The notes below the pieces were generated by a model. It was not told where the DNA came from and ran no database searches. It saw only the letters and a program-made list of their open reading frames with translations. A program made the translations under genes and the position numbers. Below are positions 1 to 8,507 of a stretch of 35,299 nucleotides of DNA, piece by piece. Every line of letters starts with the position of its first letter. The first letter of the stretch is position 1. This stretch comes from Cyanobacteria bacterium FACHB-63 (GTDB lineage Bacteria; Cyanobacteriota; Cyanobacteriia; Leptolyngbyales; Leptolyngbyaceae), in assembly GCA_014695255.1 (NCBI GenBank), contig JACJNX010000141.1, forward strand, positions 1 to 35,299, written 5' to 3'.

Positions 1-134
1 GTGCGATCGTTCTTGCTCGTTCTCAGAAGCAGCAATAAATCAATGAAATAAATCAACGCAGCTACAGCATGAAGACACGAATGCTACAGCTCACTCTCAT
101 TTGTGAAAAAGCAACCAATTGAAAGAGACTACAC

Positions 135-278
135 CTACACCAGTGATGTCCGGATATACAGCATCATGAATAGCACTAGGGTAATCAGACTAACAGCGAA
201 GATCAGCAAGCTTCCCCAACCTACTGAATCAGAACTGAGCTTTTGCATAAAAGCTGTGAAACGACCAGGCATTCTCAT
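135..278 (-). CDS. Small single-pass membrane protein, 47 aa
   Basis: I do not recognise a family. The frame opens with ATG at 278, preceded by a good ribosome-binding site (GGAG, six bases before the ATG), and ends at TAG 135-137. The first 20 residues are polar and basic (MRMPGRF...); residues 22-41 form one hydrophobic helix (SLLIFAVSLITLVLFMMLY), so a single-pass inner- or thylakoid-membrane peptide is likely. A second tiny membrane protein of the same layout lies just upstream (385-537), so the two may form a pair. The clear RBS and helix argue for a real gene, but its function is unknown. Confidence 0.55.
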   Translation of the reverse strand: MRMPGRFTAFMQKLSSDSVGWGSLLIFAVSLITLVLFMMLYIRTSLV

Positions 279-384
279 CTGAGTCTCCTCGATCCATCAA
301 GCGAATCTATTTTTGATGTCGCTCAATCTTAGTAAAGAGAAACTCATCAATTCCTTACGCTTCGGGCTAACTTCTAACAGGGAC

Positions 385-537
385 TTAGAAGCTACTGACT
401 AAGATGACGAATGTGAACAAACAGAGTAGTCCAATTAACACTGCAGCGATCGTTGCATAAGGAGCACGATTGATTTAGTCTAGATACTGATTGGCTTTCT
501 GATCGTTTTCTTCAGGAAGCCAGTTTATAGGTTTCAT
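385..537 (-). pseudogene. Small membrane protein with an in-frame stop
   Basis: The frame starts at ATG 537 behind GAGAGG and would encode 50 residues ending at TAA 385-387, but codon 21 is TAA (475-477). After the stop the same frame continues into a clear transmembrane helix (residues about 28-48, ATIAAVLIGLLCLFTFVILV). A cytosolic head plus one helix mirrors the neighbour at 135-278. A single CAA-to-TAA change would explain the break. Either the gene is dead or this is a base-call error. Family and function are unknown. Confidence 0.45.
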
Positions 538-637
538 CGGATTTACCTCTCAACTTGAACTCACATGAATGTGCTATTGTGCTGTACTTAACTGTACAAA
601 ATTTTCTGCTCTAGCTTATACAATTAGGAGAATCTTG

Positions 638-712
638 ATGCTTGTTCTCAAAAATTTACCAGATACAGTCAGGCGATCTGCGAAAACCAGGCTCGTCTCT
701 GATTGCTGTTAA
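638..712 (+). pseudogene. Possible antitoxin N-terminal remnant, 24 aa
   Basis: A short frame opens with ATG at 638 behind TAGGAG and reads MLVLKNLPDTVRRS..., which resembles the ribbon-helix-helix start of FitA/VapB-type antitoxins (typically a beta strand then 'NLPD'). It stops after 24 codons, and no toxin gene follows. It is too short to be a working antitoxin, so I read it as a remnant. A chance resemblance is quite possible. I see nothing else supportable between 538 and 1081. Confidence 0.25.
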
Positions 713-1081
713 GATTATCTATGATTGTAAGAAATTGTTGAGAAGTAACACTCTTCTATCTTCGCAATTAACTTAAATGGTACTTTCGTCTACTCATAAA
801 AATACTCCTGGATGTAACTAGAAAATAAACTTCTATACTGAATTAGCCCAAGATGCTTGTAACAGCGTTCATTCTTCTGATTTGTTAGAAAATAAAGTCG
901 TATACTACTTTGGCTTAATTGCAAAAGCGCCTGAAAATAAAGTTGTTTACTACCGTCTCTGATCCTGAAGCCCGAAGATAGGTAAGAGTGAGTAGCGAAG
1001 TTGTAAAAATCCGCCAACAAGTAAGCAATAGATGTTTGAGCTGTATTTTCCTCTATTGAAGAGCACAAAGATACTGAGAGT

Positions 1082-1400
1082 TTATGCAGGGCACAAGTTA
1101 AGCAATGCGCGATAAATTTCAACCATCGCGACCGTGTCTAGCCGACAGTAAGCACGTAAATCATCAATCAGCCGTTGCTTTTCTGTTGGGTCAGAACAGA
1201 CGATCATTAACTTCCAAATCGTTTGTGCCTGATCACCTCTTTGGATAATTAAGGACTTATAGCTGAGGGAAAGTACAAGAATTGGCAAAACATTTTTGAT
1301 GGGGGTAGAGCCTCGAAAACTAGGATGCTTGTAGTACTTGAAAATGTCTTCGAGATCTCAGAGACGATCGACAATTGCTTCTAACTCCGGTACGTACTGG
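1082..1400 (-). pseudogene. DUF2779-like nuclease, C-terminal fragment
   Basis: The frame running from the IS4 edge to TAA/TAG near 1082 encodes the end of a DUF2779-type protein: motifs YYKHPSFRGSTPIKNVLP, then SYKSLIIQRGDQAQ, then DLRAYCRLDTVAMVEIYRALL, where the 'AYCRLDT' Asp is typical of the RNase H/DnaQ-like nuclease fold in this family. The frame has one internal TGA (1358-1360), and its 5' part has been replaced by the inserted element whose end is at about 1401. The remainder on the far side of the element (2506 onward) does not obviously continue the family, so the gene may have been rearranged as well as interrupted. It is non-functional as seen. Confidence 0.6.
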
Positions 1401-1423
1401 GTTCTAAGTACAGGACAAAAACT
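1401..1423 (+). repeat. IS4 terminal inverted repeat, left
   Basis: Core GTACAGGACAAAAACT (1408-1423), with GTTCTAA before it. It is the reverse complement of the copy at 2483-2505, with one mismatch over about 23 bp. Confidence 0.8.
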
Positions 1424-2440
1424 GTAAGACCCTCAAGAAGCCATCAGCACAGCTTTCGAGGTTGAGAACAATTCGTCTGAAACAGTCAAATCCAGTCCGA
1501 AAAACGCTCTTGGCTTTGCGACCATGCTGCTTGATCAGAATCGGTTTTTGTTCAGTCAATCAGTCGTCGACTTGAGTGCCCAGCAAAGTGCTAACGTCAG
1601 CAATGCAATGAGCTTGCTCAGTCGATCTGACTTGTTCAAGTGGGAGATTCTAAGCAAAAGCCCTGGGTCTTGAGAATTCCAAACAAGGTTTCAATCGACC
1701 AGCGCTTGGCATCGTCGGCAATGGCTGTCGCTGGGCGATCCATCGTTGCGACGAGCAACAGCGTGCCGTCTTCAAGTCGTAGCCCTGCAACGATCACCCA
1801 AGTTCCCCAAACCTGTCGGGCCAGGATTTTAGACTCGCCCATCGCCAGGTCTGCAAACACAATTCTGGCTTTGAGGTGACTTCGTCCATCCCCCAGTGTT
1901 TCACTTTCACGAATGCGGAATCGAATCCGAGGGTAGCGGATGAGGTAGCGAAACCATTGCTGTCCGAGAAATTCGCGGTCTGCCATCAGGTCTTAACCTC
2001 CGCATCAGGAAACCACTTTAGAAATCGCTCAATCAAGGCAATGCGTTCGGTTGTGTTCGAGTTGCCCCGTTTGTCAAGCATCGCCCAAACTGCCGTACCT
2101 TGATACACCACGCCGAGCATCAGAATGTTGTACCTCGTTTGTCCAAACTGCCACTCGGTGCGATCTAAGTTCAATACCCACGGTTGAGGAATGTTCAGCA
2201 GCGCTATCACTGTATTCGCTAATCCATCTCAAACTCGCTCAAGAAGCGCTGCATCCGTTTGTAATGCGATTCCGGTTGTGCTTTGCCGACAAACGCGCTC
2301 GCCCGTTCTGCAAGATTCACAGTCTTGACCTGGAACAGCGCTATCAGAAAAGCAGCCACGAAACTTAAACGTGCGCCATGCCATCTCAGGTGAGGACGTA
2401 GCGCATCTCGAAGTGCAATAATCTGAGACATAGGTTTCAT
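1415..2440 (-). pseudogene. IS4-family transposase, multiple frameshifts
   Basis: The protein can be followed in successive frames from M at 2440: MKPMSQIIALRDALRPHLRW... to FEMD (2219), then ...LLNIPQPWVLNLDRTEWQFG... (to about 1986), then MADREFLGQQW... through AKRWSIETLFGILKTQGFCLES (to about 1640), and a last piece ending near 1415. 'LDRTEWQFGQTRYNILMLG' carries the first catalytic Asp, 'ADREFLG' the second, and 'RWSIETLF' the Glu region of the IS4 DDE fold. At least three frame breaks (near 2220, 1990 and 1640) and a small loss before 'MLDKRGNSN' make it inactive. Confidence 0.8.
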
Positions 2441-2482
2441 CGTGAATTAAGCATTTTTATGAAACCCTTTCCTCTTTTTGCA

Positions 2483-2505
2483 AGTTTTTGTCCTGTACTG
2501 AGAAC
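2483..2505 (-). repeat. IS4 terminal inverted repeat, right
   Basis: AGTTTTTGTCCTGTAC (2483-2498) followed by TGAGAAC, the exact inverted partner of 1408-1423 over the 16-bp core. Confidence 0.8.
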
Positions 2506-2612
2506 AACAGTACCTCCGCACATTGAGCAAGATGATTTCGGGCAAAAAGTGTCGCTACTTGAGCAGGGAGTCCGTCGTCATTGAGGCTAAGACCAGAGAA
2601 AATTTTGCCTCC
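2506..2612 (-). other. Unrecognised coding-like fragment
   Basis: Between the IS4 element and the Rieske gene, the minus strand holds an open stretch of 35 codons (GGKIFSGLSLNDDGLPAQ...) without a start, ending at the element edge. It could be the upstream piece of whatever the element interrupted. I do not recognise it, and it may be chance. Confidence 0.2.
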
Positions 2613-2652
2613 CTACCCTACCATTTGTGCAATACAACCTTACGATTCAGAT

Positions 2653-4404
2653 TCAGTCAACCTCCTCAAACAAACGATCGCCTCGATGCAGTCTGTAAGC
2701 CATTTGATAAGTTTGCTCCTGCGATCGCATTGTAGGGGTGTGAGCGGCAAGATACCGCGATGCAGCAACCAGAACGTTAATTCCAGCCGGGGAGTTACCC
2801 AAGTAGGAATATTGACGAAAAGCAGCTTCAATCTCCTGGATTACATGAAATTGTCGATCTTCGCGTAACAACAATTTCCCTAATAGTGCTAAGAGTGGTT
2901 CTGGTTTACCTCCGCTGTACAGATAGGATCCAACTAACTCCCCAACTCGATTCACTTGCTGCTGCCGATCCAACAATGCTGGCAATTCCTCTAATAACTC
3001 TGCTGGGTTTTCTACTGTCTTGTCCGGTTTGGGAAGACGAGCAGCGGGGACATTGAGAAAGCGATCCAGATAGACACTCATTGCGGCATCAAACACACCT
3101 CTTAACAGTTCTGGAGAGGCAACTCGTCTCATGCCTTGATGAACGGCATTGGCGAAGGTAAAAGTATGGTGAGCACTATCCCAATCATTAAAATCATTGT
3201 TTGTACTGAACTGAGCAATTCGCAAGGCAGCAGCATAAGCCACTATTCCAGCTAATTCTACTTCAGAACATCCTTGCTGGAGAGCTGTCAGTAGAGCATC
3301 TGCGATCGCTTGGGCATTATTACCGAGCAATATGGAAATGAGTACCTCACGATCTACCTGTCCTCGTTGATTTTTTCCGTCTGCTAAAGCTTGCGGCAAT
3401 GCCTCAAAAGCCTGTTGCAAAATTGCTACTAAATCAACCGGGGAACGCCAGGATCTAGATTCTTCCATGCGAGAGGCGCTAGTGTAGGCAGAGACTAAAC
3501 TGGTTAAAACAAGTTCTGCATTTTGCCAATTGGTCGCGTCTAAAGCCTCTAATGCTTTATTGGTAAAGTCCAGAGGGTGTCCAACACTCATGTATCGATG
3601 GTCAGTCACCCCTGTAAAGAGCATCTGAGCCAGTTGGGTTTGAGAGGCTCCTGCCACGATCGCTGAAGCTAAACAACGTTCTGCGCCTTCTGCATCTCTG
3701 ACTTCCACAAACTGACGAAACCAGCTTTGTAGAATCGGAATCTTGTTGGAATTGTTGGAGCTAGGTAGGGGTTGAATGGGAAATCGAGGGGGTTGATTGC
3801 TTGTATCCCTGGCAACGGCGGCTAGACCGTGATAAGTTGCCCGGGGCTTGTCGTTCTCATCGAGATAGGGCAATAGGTTCATCATGCAAGTGTGGATTGT
3901 TAACCCTGTGTCCCAACCGCTCTGTCGATAACTGACCCCAAAATCTAATCCCATCTGAAAGGCTTCAGTGATGTGTTTCTCATGTTTCAGCAGCGCAATG
4001 ACCGATTTTCCAATAACCAGGGGAATACCTTGTTCTAAGCCATCTTGAAGACGCTGGCGATGATGCGCTACTGGATCAGCATGAACCGCCAGATCAACCC
4101 AGACCTCACGATCGCGAATTTGCACTGGAAAAGCAGGCAGATCATCTGCCCAGGAATCAAACGTTCCGCCACTCATGACATCAAATCGGGCGTAGTGCCA
4201 ATCGCAGGTGAGAATACAATCTTTCACCGTTCCTCGATGAAGCGGAAAGCCCATATGAGGGCAACGGTTGTCTACAGCATAGATAGTATCATTCTCATGA
4301 ATCAGTAAGATTGTATGTCCAGCGATCGCGACCACTAATCGACCCGCTTCACGCACATCATTCACAGAGGCAGCACGAACAAAATTTTCTATTTGAGTAT
4401 GCAT
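2653..4404 (-). CDS. Rieske [2Fe-2S] protein with long helical C-terminal domain
   Basis: 583 residues; ATG at 4404 behind GGGGGAA. Residues about 5-105 are a Rieske domain with both cluster motifs, CPHMGFPLH and CDWHYARFD, giving the usual two Cys and two His ligands. The remaining 470 or so residues are rich in Ala/Leu helices (for example QTQLAQMLFTGVTDHRYMS) and belong to no domain I can name with certainty. No mononuclear-iron 2-His-carboxylate site of ring-hydroxylating oxygenases is evident, so a simple dioxygenase is not supported; an electron-transfer or assembly role is possible. The gene lies 100 bp downstream of a globin gene (4505-4977) on the same strand, which suggests a shared transcript and a link to haem/NO/O2 chemistry. 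This link is inference. Confidence 0.8.
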   Translation of the reverse strand: MHTQIENFVRAASVNDVREAGRLVVAIAGHTILLIHENDTIYAVDNRCPHMGFPLHRGTVKDCILTCDWHYARFDVMSGGTFDSWADDLPAFPVQIRDREVWVDLAVHADPVAHHRQRLQDGLEQGIPLVIGKSVIALLKHEKHITEAFQMGLDFGVSYRQSGWDTGLTIHTCMMNLLPYLDENDKPRATYHGLAAVARDTSNQPPRFPIQPLPSSNNSNKIPILQSWFRQFVEVRDAEGAERCLASAIVAGASQTQLAQMLFTGVTDHRYMSVGHPLDFTNKALEALDATNWQNAELVLTSLVSAYTSASRMEESRSWRSPVDLVAILQQAFEALPQALADGKNQRGQVDREVLISILLGNNAQAIADALLTALQQGCSEVELAGIVAYAAALRIAQFSTNNDFNDWDSAHHTFTFANAVHQGMRRVASPELLRGVFDAAMSVYLDRFLNVPAARLPKPDKTVENPAELLEELPALLDRQQQVNRVGELVGSYLYSGGKPEPLLALLGKLLLREDRQFHVIQEIEAAFRQYSYLGNSPAGINVLVAASRYLAAHTPTMRSQEQTYQMAYRLHRGDRLFEEVD

Positions 4405-4504
4405 TTGTATTCCCCCGATCGCTTAGAAGAACTGGTGACTGAATCAAGCACGTAACTCTGCTAGTGAATTGAGAGAATTTATAGCTTTACTCAACCCCCT
4501 CAAT

Positions 4505-4977
4505 CTATTTTGCTCCTGTCAATCGATCATCTTGATTTTCTTGGGTGTAAATCGCCTTTTCTCGCTGAATGAAGATATCTGCTAAAGCAGAATAGGCTTC
4601 AGCCCATGCCGCAATTACGTCCTCTGTTGCCGCGTCTTGCAAAACATCTTTCATTGCCTGCAATAGCTTCTCACCAATCAGTGGATACTGCTCACGCAGA
4701 ATTCGAGTTGCAACATGACGATGGGCAATGTGACCGACTGCTGCTAACCCATCTAGACAATCGATATGAGTCGCATAGGCGTAAACGGCTGCTGCCAACT
4801 TGTGTGCTTGCCACCTTCATCGAGATGCTGCATGCAAGTGGCTTCAAAGCCGCGTTTATCGTCAGGTCGCTCTTCAAAGGCAATTTGATACATTCGCTGA
4901 GTAGTTTCTTCCCCTCTTTCTTTCAGAATTGGCGCTGTTGCCTTGACAATTCCGATCGTTTTTTGACTAACCATCAT
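4505..4977 (-). pseudogene. Flavohemoglobin-like single-domain globin, frameshifted
   Basis: The first frame (from ATG 4977, RBS AGAGGA) reads MMVSQKTIGIVKATAPILK..., the standard N-terminus of bacterial flavohemoglobin-type globins. It breaks near 4807, where one missing base moves the protein into the frame of 4505-4798 (AHKLAAAVYAYATHIDCLDG...). The second part carries the proximal-His region HIAHRHVATRI...YPLIGEKLL and the C-terminal helix AAWAEAYSALADIF. Restored, it would be about 157 residues, one globin domain without a reductase. It is followed by the Rieske gene. A one-base deletion or a sequencing error accounts for the break. The family's known activities are O2/NO binding and NO dioxygenation. 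Confidence 0.75.
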
Positions 4978-5043
4978 TCAAATTATCCTCTAATTGGAGT
5001 GACCATCGTCACGATTCTGCCAAGTATTGCCGCTGCGATCGCG

Positions 5044-5898
5044 CTATCTTGGTGGCTGGAAGGGTTTACCCTCTGGCGGAACAGTGTATGTGACGTGCAG
5101 CTTAATATTTGAAAGAGTTGATATGCAAACGGTGCTGTCCTCTGCTGTTAATTGATCGAGTGAGGGTCCACCTGAGAGAAGGAAACCATAAGTGGCAAAA
5201 GCACCCAGCTGCGCAGCGTTTTTCTGCTTCTGCCAAAGAACTGGCTCTGTAACATCCCATTCGCGAACAGAGATTCGGCTTACTGTAGGTCGTGCCCCCG
5301 CATAGGGAATGAGTCCAGGAGGTGGAGCTGTTTCTATCCAATTTATAGTAGGTACTCGAACAACCGCACAGCCATTAGGCTTGTTCTCACGCACGCCACG
5401 CCCACTTTGCCAACAGGAGATATTTACGCCCTGAAGAAGAGGGCAATACGCTGCCTGAGCCTCGTCATAGGTGAGGACAGCGCGATCGATCACTTTCTCT
5501 GAAATCTTATCCAGGTTCGTCGTGTCAAAGGTTACAGCAAGCTGGAAAACTTGTGATCCACAAGGAGATGAACTGCTCAATTCAGTTTGTCCCCACCCAA
5601 CAGACCCATTCATCACTCCCGGAAAATTCTCTTTGAAATGCCCACAACTGCCGGTGTAGGTTTTTGCGGCACTCCTTGGAAGAGTGTGTGCGACATCAAG
5701 TGATAGTGTGTGCTGTCCTGGACGCATATACTCTGGGATAGTGATTAATTCGCGAGGGATAGGCACTTTTGGTCTAGGAATTTGACTTCGTGCTGCTAAC
5801 GGAGCAACAACAACGAAAAGCGCAGACGCAAATGCGAGACTCAGCTTGGTGACTGCTGAGAGCCGTGATATAGTTCTCAAACCTGCTCTTCTAGACAT
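5044..5898 (-). CDS. Secreted protein of unknown function, 284 aa
   Basis: The N-terminus has a basic stretch and hydrophobic core (LSLAFASALFVVVAPLAARSQ), a convincing Sec signal peptide with cleavage after about residue 38. The mature part has several cysteines (SCGHF, SPCGSQ, YCPLL, ISCWQ, GCAVV, TVCIS) that could form disulfides outside the cytoplasm, and beta-rich sequence. I do not recognise a family. It is the first of four minus-strand genes for exported proteins (5044-8285). Role unknown, perhaps cell-surface. Confidence 0.65.
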   Translation of the reverse strand: MSRRAGLRTISRLSAVTKLSLAFASALFVVVAPLAARSQIPRPKVPIPRELITIPEYMRPGQHTLSLDVAHTLPRSAAKTYTGSCGHFKENFPGVMNGSVGWGQTELSSSSPCGSQVFQLAVTFDTTNLDKISEKVIDRAVLTYDEAQAAYCPLLQGVNISCWQSGRGVRENKPNGCAVVRVPTINWIETAPPPGLIPYAGARPTVSRISVREWDVTEPVLWQKQKNAAQLGAFATYGFLLSGGPSLDQLTAEDSTVCISTLSNIKLHVTYTVPPEGKPFQPPR

Positions 5899-6013
5899 AA
5901 GGGATTATTCAACTCCTTTAACAATTGTGAGCTAGCAAATGAGTTGGTTAGTACGTCCGTATATCCTTGCAGAGGGATCTGGGAATACGGAGCAACGGTG
6001 CTTAGATTTCCGC

Positions 6014-6562
6014 CTAGCGAGAGTGTGGAAGGACAAAATTGTATCCCTGTGCCACATGACTTTCACCTGCTGCACACTGTCCTTTATCAGGGTATCCGTC
6101 GAAAAACATGGCTTGGCATTTGGTGCAGAATCTCCAATCCGTCTGTGCAGTTGGTGTTCCTGGAACGTCGTGCGGGAGAACATAAGGAAACGTATGATCT
6201 GCCACATGATTTCCACCTGCCGGACAGCGCCCTTTTCTTGAATATCCGTTAAAAAACATAGCTTGACATTTTTTACAGCAACGCCAATTTCTTTGTGCAG
6301 TGGGTGTTTCTGAACCACCGAATGGCAAGCGGAATTGATAACCTTGCGGCTCATGGGTTCCACCCGCCGCGCAGCTATTCGATTCAGCATTCGTGTAAAA
6401 CATCACGTAGCACTTATTGCAGAAGCGCCAGTAGGGTCGATCTTTAGTTGGTGTTAAACTCGCGATCGCTTTACTCAGTGGGCGTATCAGTTGGACAATG
6501 AATATGCTTCCAGCCAATAGCAATAGTCGGCGCTTCGATACCTGTAAACTTCTAGATAGCAT
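6014..6562 (-). CDS. Exported protein with three Cys/His zinc-ribbon-like repeats
   Basis: I choose ATG 6562 because GGGAG stands seven bases before it and a signal or anchor helix follows at once (RRLLLLAGSIFIVQL). An upstream start at 6685 is possible but would overlap the next gene. After about residue 45 come three repeats of roughly 45 residues, each with the pattern W-R-x-C-x-K-C-x-x-M-F-x-x-x-x...C-x-A-G-G/E-x-H (WRFCNKCYVMFYT..., WRCCKKCQAMFFN..., WRFCTKCQAMFFD...). Three Cys plus one His per repeat suggest a metal-bound or disulfide-stabilised small fold. Such repeats occur in secreted bacterial proteins; no catalytic role is evident. Confidence 0.65.
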   Translation of the reverse strand: MLSRSLQVSKRRLLLLAGSIFIVQLIRPLSKAIASLTPTKDRPYWRFCNKCYVMFYTNAESNSCAAGGTHEPQGYQFRLPFGGSETPTAQRNWRCCKKCQAMFFNGYSRKGRCPAGGNHVADHTFPYVLPHDVPGTPTAQTDWRFCTKCQAMFFDGYPDKGQCAAGESHVAQGYNFVLPHSR

Positions 6563-6611
6563 GACGAACTCCCAAATTAATGTTGAGACTCTCTTTCCTG
6601 ATCGCCGCACG

Positions 6612-7517
6612 TCATTGACAGGAAATCGGCACAGTATTGCTCCACAACATGCCCGTGCGATCGCTGGAATCTTTCCGACCATCATTTGCAGAGAAATACA
6701 ATCGACCTGGTCCGCATGGTATAGACAGCGTCACACTGATCGACCGATCCTCGCGTGCCTTCGTGTAGTAGAGTGGATTAGGGTTAAGTGCGTCATCTGC
6801 TATTCTGATCGCGACTTGCTCTCCTGGCAAGAACCCAGAGCCTTCTACGAGAAAGGTTTGGGACTGAAGCAAAGAGACTGAAATGGTTGGTCGCGTGTCA
6901 GGCAGGTTTGAGGGTTGGTTCGTTGTCGGGTAATATCCCGCGCGTGGAGGTTGCTTGCAGAACGTCGCGTCGCGACGGAAGAGATCCGTGTTCTCCAGAA
7001 CGTCCAACCACAACCCGAAGTTGCGGTGTCTGATATATCTATCGGGATAATTGACAGATCTGAACGAAATGCATTGTCCTGCTAAGCCTGGCACCATCTC
7101 GAAGGATGCGTCTTTTTTAAATAGATCCGATGGTTGTGCACCTTGATCATATTCGTCGAAACGAATACGCCAGAACGAGTGACGCATCCAGCGCTTTGGA
7201 TAGTTTCTCGATCTGATTGATACACTTGGGATGTTCTGCCGGCATGAGAAACCTGGCAGAACGTCAAAGGTCGCGTCTTCAAACTCGACTTTGGTGTTAG
7301 GGTTAGGTAATCTTGGGTCGGAAAGGTGCCCAAGAAAACTAGAATGTCTAATGTAACGATCAGAAAAGTTTAACGAGGAAAAGGAGTTTTGCTCCCAAAG
7401 CGATACGCTGTTGCATTCTTGTGCGATCGCTGGAACTGAGGGAATCGCAACCGAGCCAATCAGAATCGCTATAAAGTTAATAGAAATAATGCAGCAGAAA
7501 TGACAATAGTTTGACAT
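6612..7517 (-). CDS. Secreted AbfB/CBM42-like beta-trefoil protein with C-terminal Ig-like domain
   Basis: ATG 7517 is favoured (GGGGGAA eight bases upstream; the signal peptide IAILIGSVAIPSVPAIAQE follows directly), giving 301 residues. Three repeats of the AbfB type are visible: SLNFSDRYIRH..., SRNYPKRWMRH... and SVNYPDRYIRH..., each ending in a D-A-T/S-F motif (EDATFDVLPG, KDASFEMVPG, RDATFCKQP). AbfB domains (CBM42) bind arabinose-containing polysaccharides. The last 90 or so residues (FLVEGSGFLPGEQVAIRI...) look like an Ig/IPT-like beta domain. No glycoside hydrolase module is attached, so binding or adhesion is more likely than hydrolysis. A paralogue lies at 7701-8285. Confidence 0.75.
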   Translation of the reverse strand: MSNYCHFCCIISINFIAILIGSVAIPSVPAIAQECNSVSLWEQNSFSSLNFSDRYIRHSSFLGHLSDPRLPNPNTKVEFEDATFDVLPGFSCRQNIPSVSIRSRNYPKRWMRHSFWRIRFDEYDQGAQPSDLFKKDASFEMVPGLAGQCISFRSVNYPDRYIRHRNFGLWLDVLENTDLFRRDATFCKQPPRAGYYPTTNQPSNLPDTRPTISVSLLQSQTFLVEGSGFLPGEQVAIRIADDALNPNPLYYTKAREDRSISVTLSIPCGPGRLYFSANDGRKDSSDRTGMLWSNTVPISCQ

Positions 7518-7700
7518 CGCGTATTCCCCCCATTTCTTCGTGCTGGGTTTTAAAAACGATAACCAGGTTGTAACGATATATTTCACTTAACCAGCTAAGC
7601 TAGGGAGCACTGTACTTTTTCGGCTTCTCTCTACAGCGCTGAGTTAGGCATAGTTGCCGTTAATCAGACTTGGCTTTTTTAGCCTACTAGAGAGCCGGGG

Positions 7701-8285
7701 CTACTCCGGCTCCGCCGGAATAAGGTTGGTTCCCGGATCAATTGGTACTGAAGGAGGATACATCGTCAGAGGACGTGAGATGAAGAATGTTGCATCCTGC
7801 TTAAACAATCGACTTTCGTCAGATTTAACTAGCCAAAGTTCAAAGTTGGAATGCCGTATGTAGTGCTTGGGAAAATTAATAGATTCAAATGAGTAGGCTT
7901 CAGAATTGGCAAGCCCCGGTACAATGCAAAACGTAGCATCTTCCTTGAAAAGCTGATCATTAGTCTGCTTTGTCAGCTTCAATCGATAATTCTGGTGTCT
8001 CAAAAAGTGACCTGGATAGTTGACAGATTCAAACGATTGACATTTGCCTGCTAGTCCTGGAATACGTCGAAACGTTGCGTCTTCCCTACCCAGTTTGTCA
8101 CTAGCAACAATTGGAGCAATGTAACCCAAGAAGGATTGATGGCGAATGTAACGATCAGGATAGTTTAACGAGCTGAAAGAACTAAGACGCTGGGCTGGTT
8201 GGGCATAGCTCACCTTTGGCAGCAGCAACGATAAGAACGCTGCTGAACTCACAATCAGACCTTTTAGAATAGAGTTCAAGTACAT
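7701..8285 (-). CDS. Secreted AbfB/CBM42-like beta-trefoil protein, short paralogue
   Basis: 194 residues, ATG 8285 behind GAGGAG, with a signal peptide (LIVSSAAFLSLLLPKVSYAQ). Three repeats match those of the 6612-7517 protein: SLNYPDRYIRHQSFLGY, SVNYPGHFLRHQNYRL and SINFPKHYIRHSNFELW, with EDATF or QDATF closing each. It lacks the C-terminal Ig-like domain of its neighbour. The pair probably arose by tandem duplication. Likely a polysaccharide-binding surface or secreted protein. The 3' end contains a GC-rich hairpin (7706-7720), seen but not interpreted. Confidence 0.75.
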   Translation of the reverse strand: MYLNSILKGLIVSSAAFLSLLLPKVSYAQPAQRLSSFSSLNYPDRYIRHQSFLGYIAPIVASDKLGREDATFRRIPGLAGKCQSFESVNYPGHFLRHQNYRLKLTKQTNDQLFKEDATFCIVPGLANSEAYSFESINFPKHYIRHSNFELWLVKSDESRLFKQDATFFISRPLTMYPPSVPIDPGTNLIPAEPE

Positions 8286-8370
8286 AATGTCTCCTCAACA
8301 ATAGACCTTGCACTTTTGAGGCTGGAACCCCTAAAAATTCTGGATTCCTTTTCGCGACTTACACTGCCGG

Positions 8371-8432
8371 ATTAATAGCGTCCTTAAACAAGCGATCGCT
8401 TCAATATAGTTGGTAAACTATTTGAGTTGCTT
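8371..8432 (-). pseudogene. Remnant similar to the 3' end of the Rieske gene
   Basis: The minus strand here reads ATQIVYQLY-stop-SDRLFKD, matching the last residues of the Rieske protein at 2653-4404 (EQTYQMAYRLHRGDRLFEEVD); the DNA is also visibly similar. It is a short relic of a duplicated copy, with one stop inside. The surrounding 8286-8507 shows nothing else. Confidence 0.35.
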
Positions 8433-8507
8433 CCTATATTGCTATCACTTTAGTGAACTTCTTAAATGAAGTCGCACCTTTTCTTGCGAACTTAGAACAT
8501 AATCTTG

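Larger units (their letters stand above)
1401..2505 (-). mobile_element. Degenerate IS4-family insertion sequence
   Basis: An element of about 1.1 kb is bounded by inverted repeats at 1401-1423 and 2483-2505 and filled by a minus-strand IS4-type transposase broken by several frameshifts. It sits inside a DUF2779-like gene (3' fragment at 1082-1400). I could not find a clear direct target duplication at the outer edges. This is a decayed, non-autonomous copy. Confidence 0.75.

Noticed and set aside
790-1122. 110-codon minus-strand open frame
   Set aside because: Composition looks non-coding, no RBS or family, and its start overlaps the end of the DUF2779-like frame in another frame.
5932-6390. 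152-codon minus-strand frame over the Cys/His repeat gene
   Set aside because: It is a shifted shadow of the repeat protein at 6014-6562.
7706-7720. Terminator (TCCGGC-TCC-GCCGGA hairpin)
   Set aside because: It lies inside the end of the coding sequence and has no following T run on either strand.
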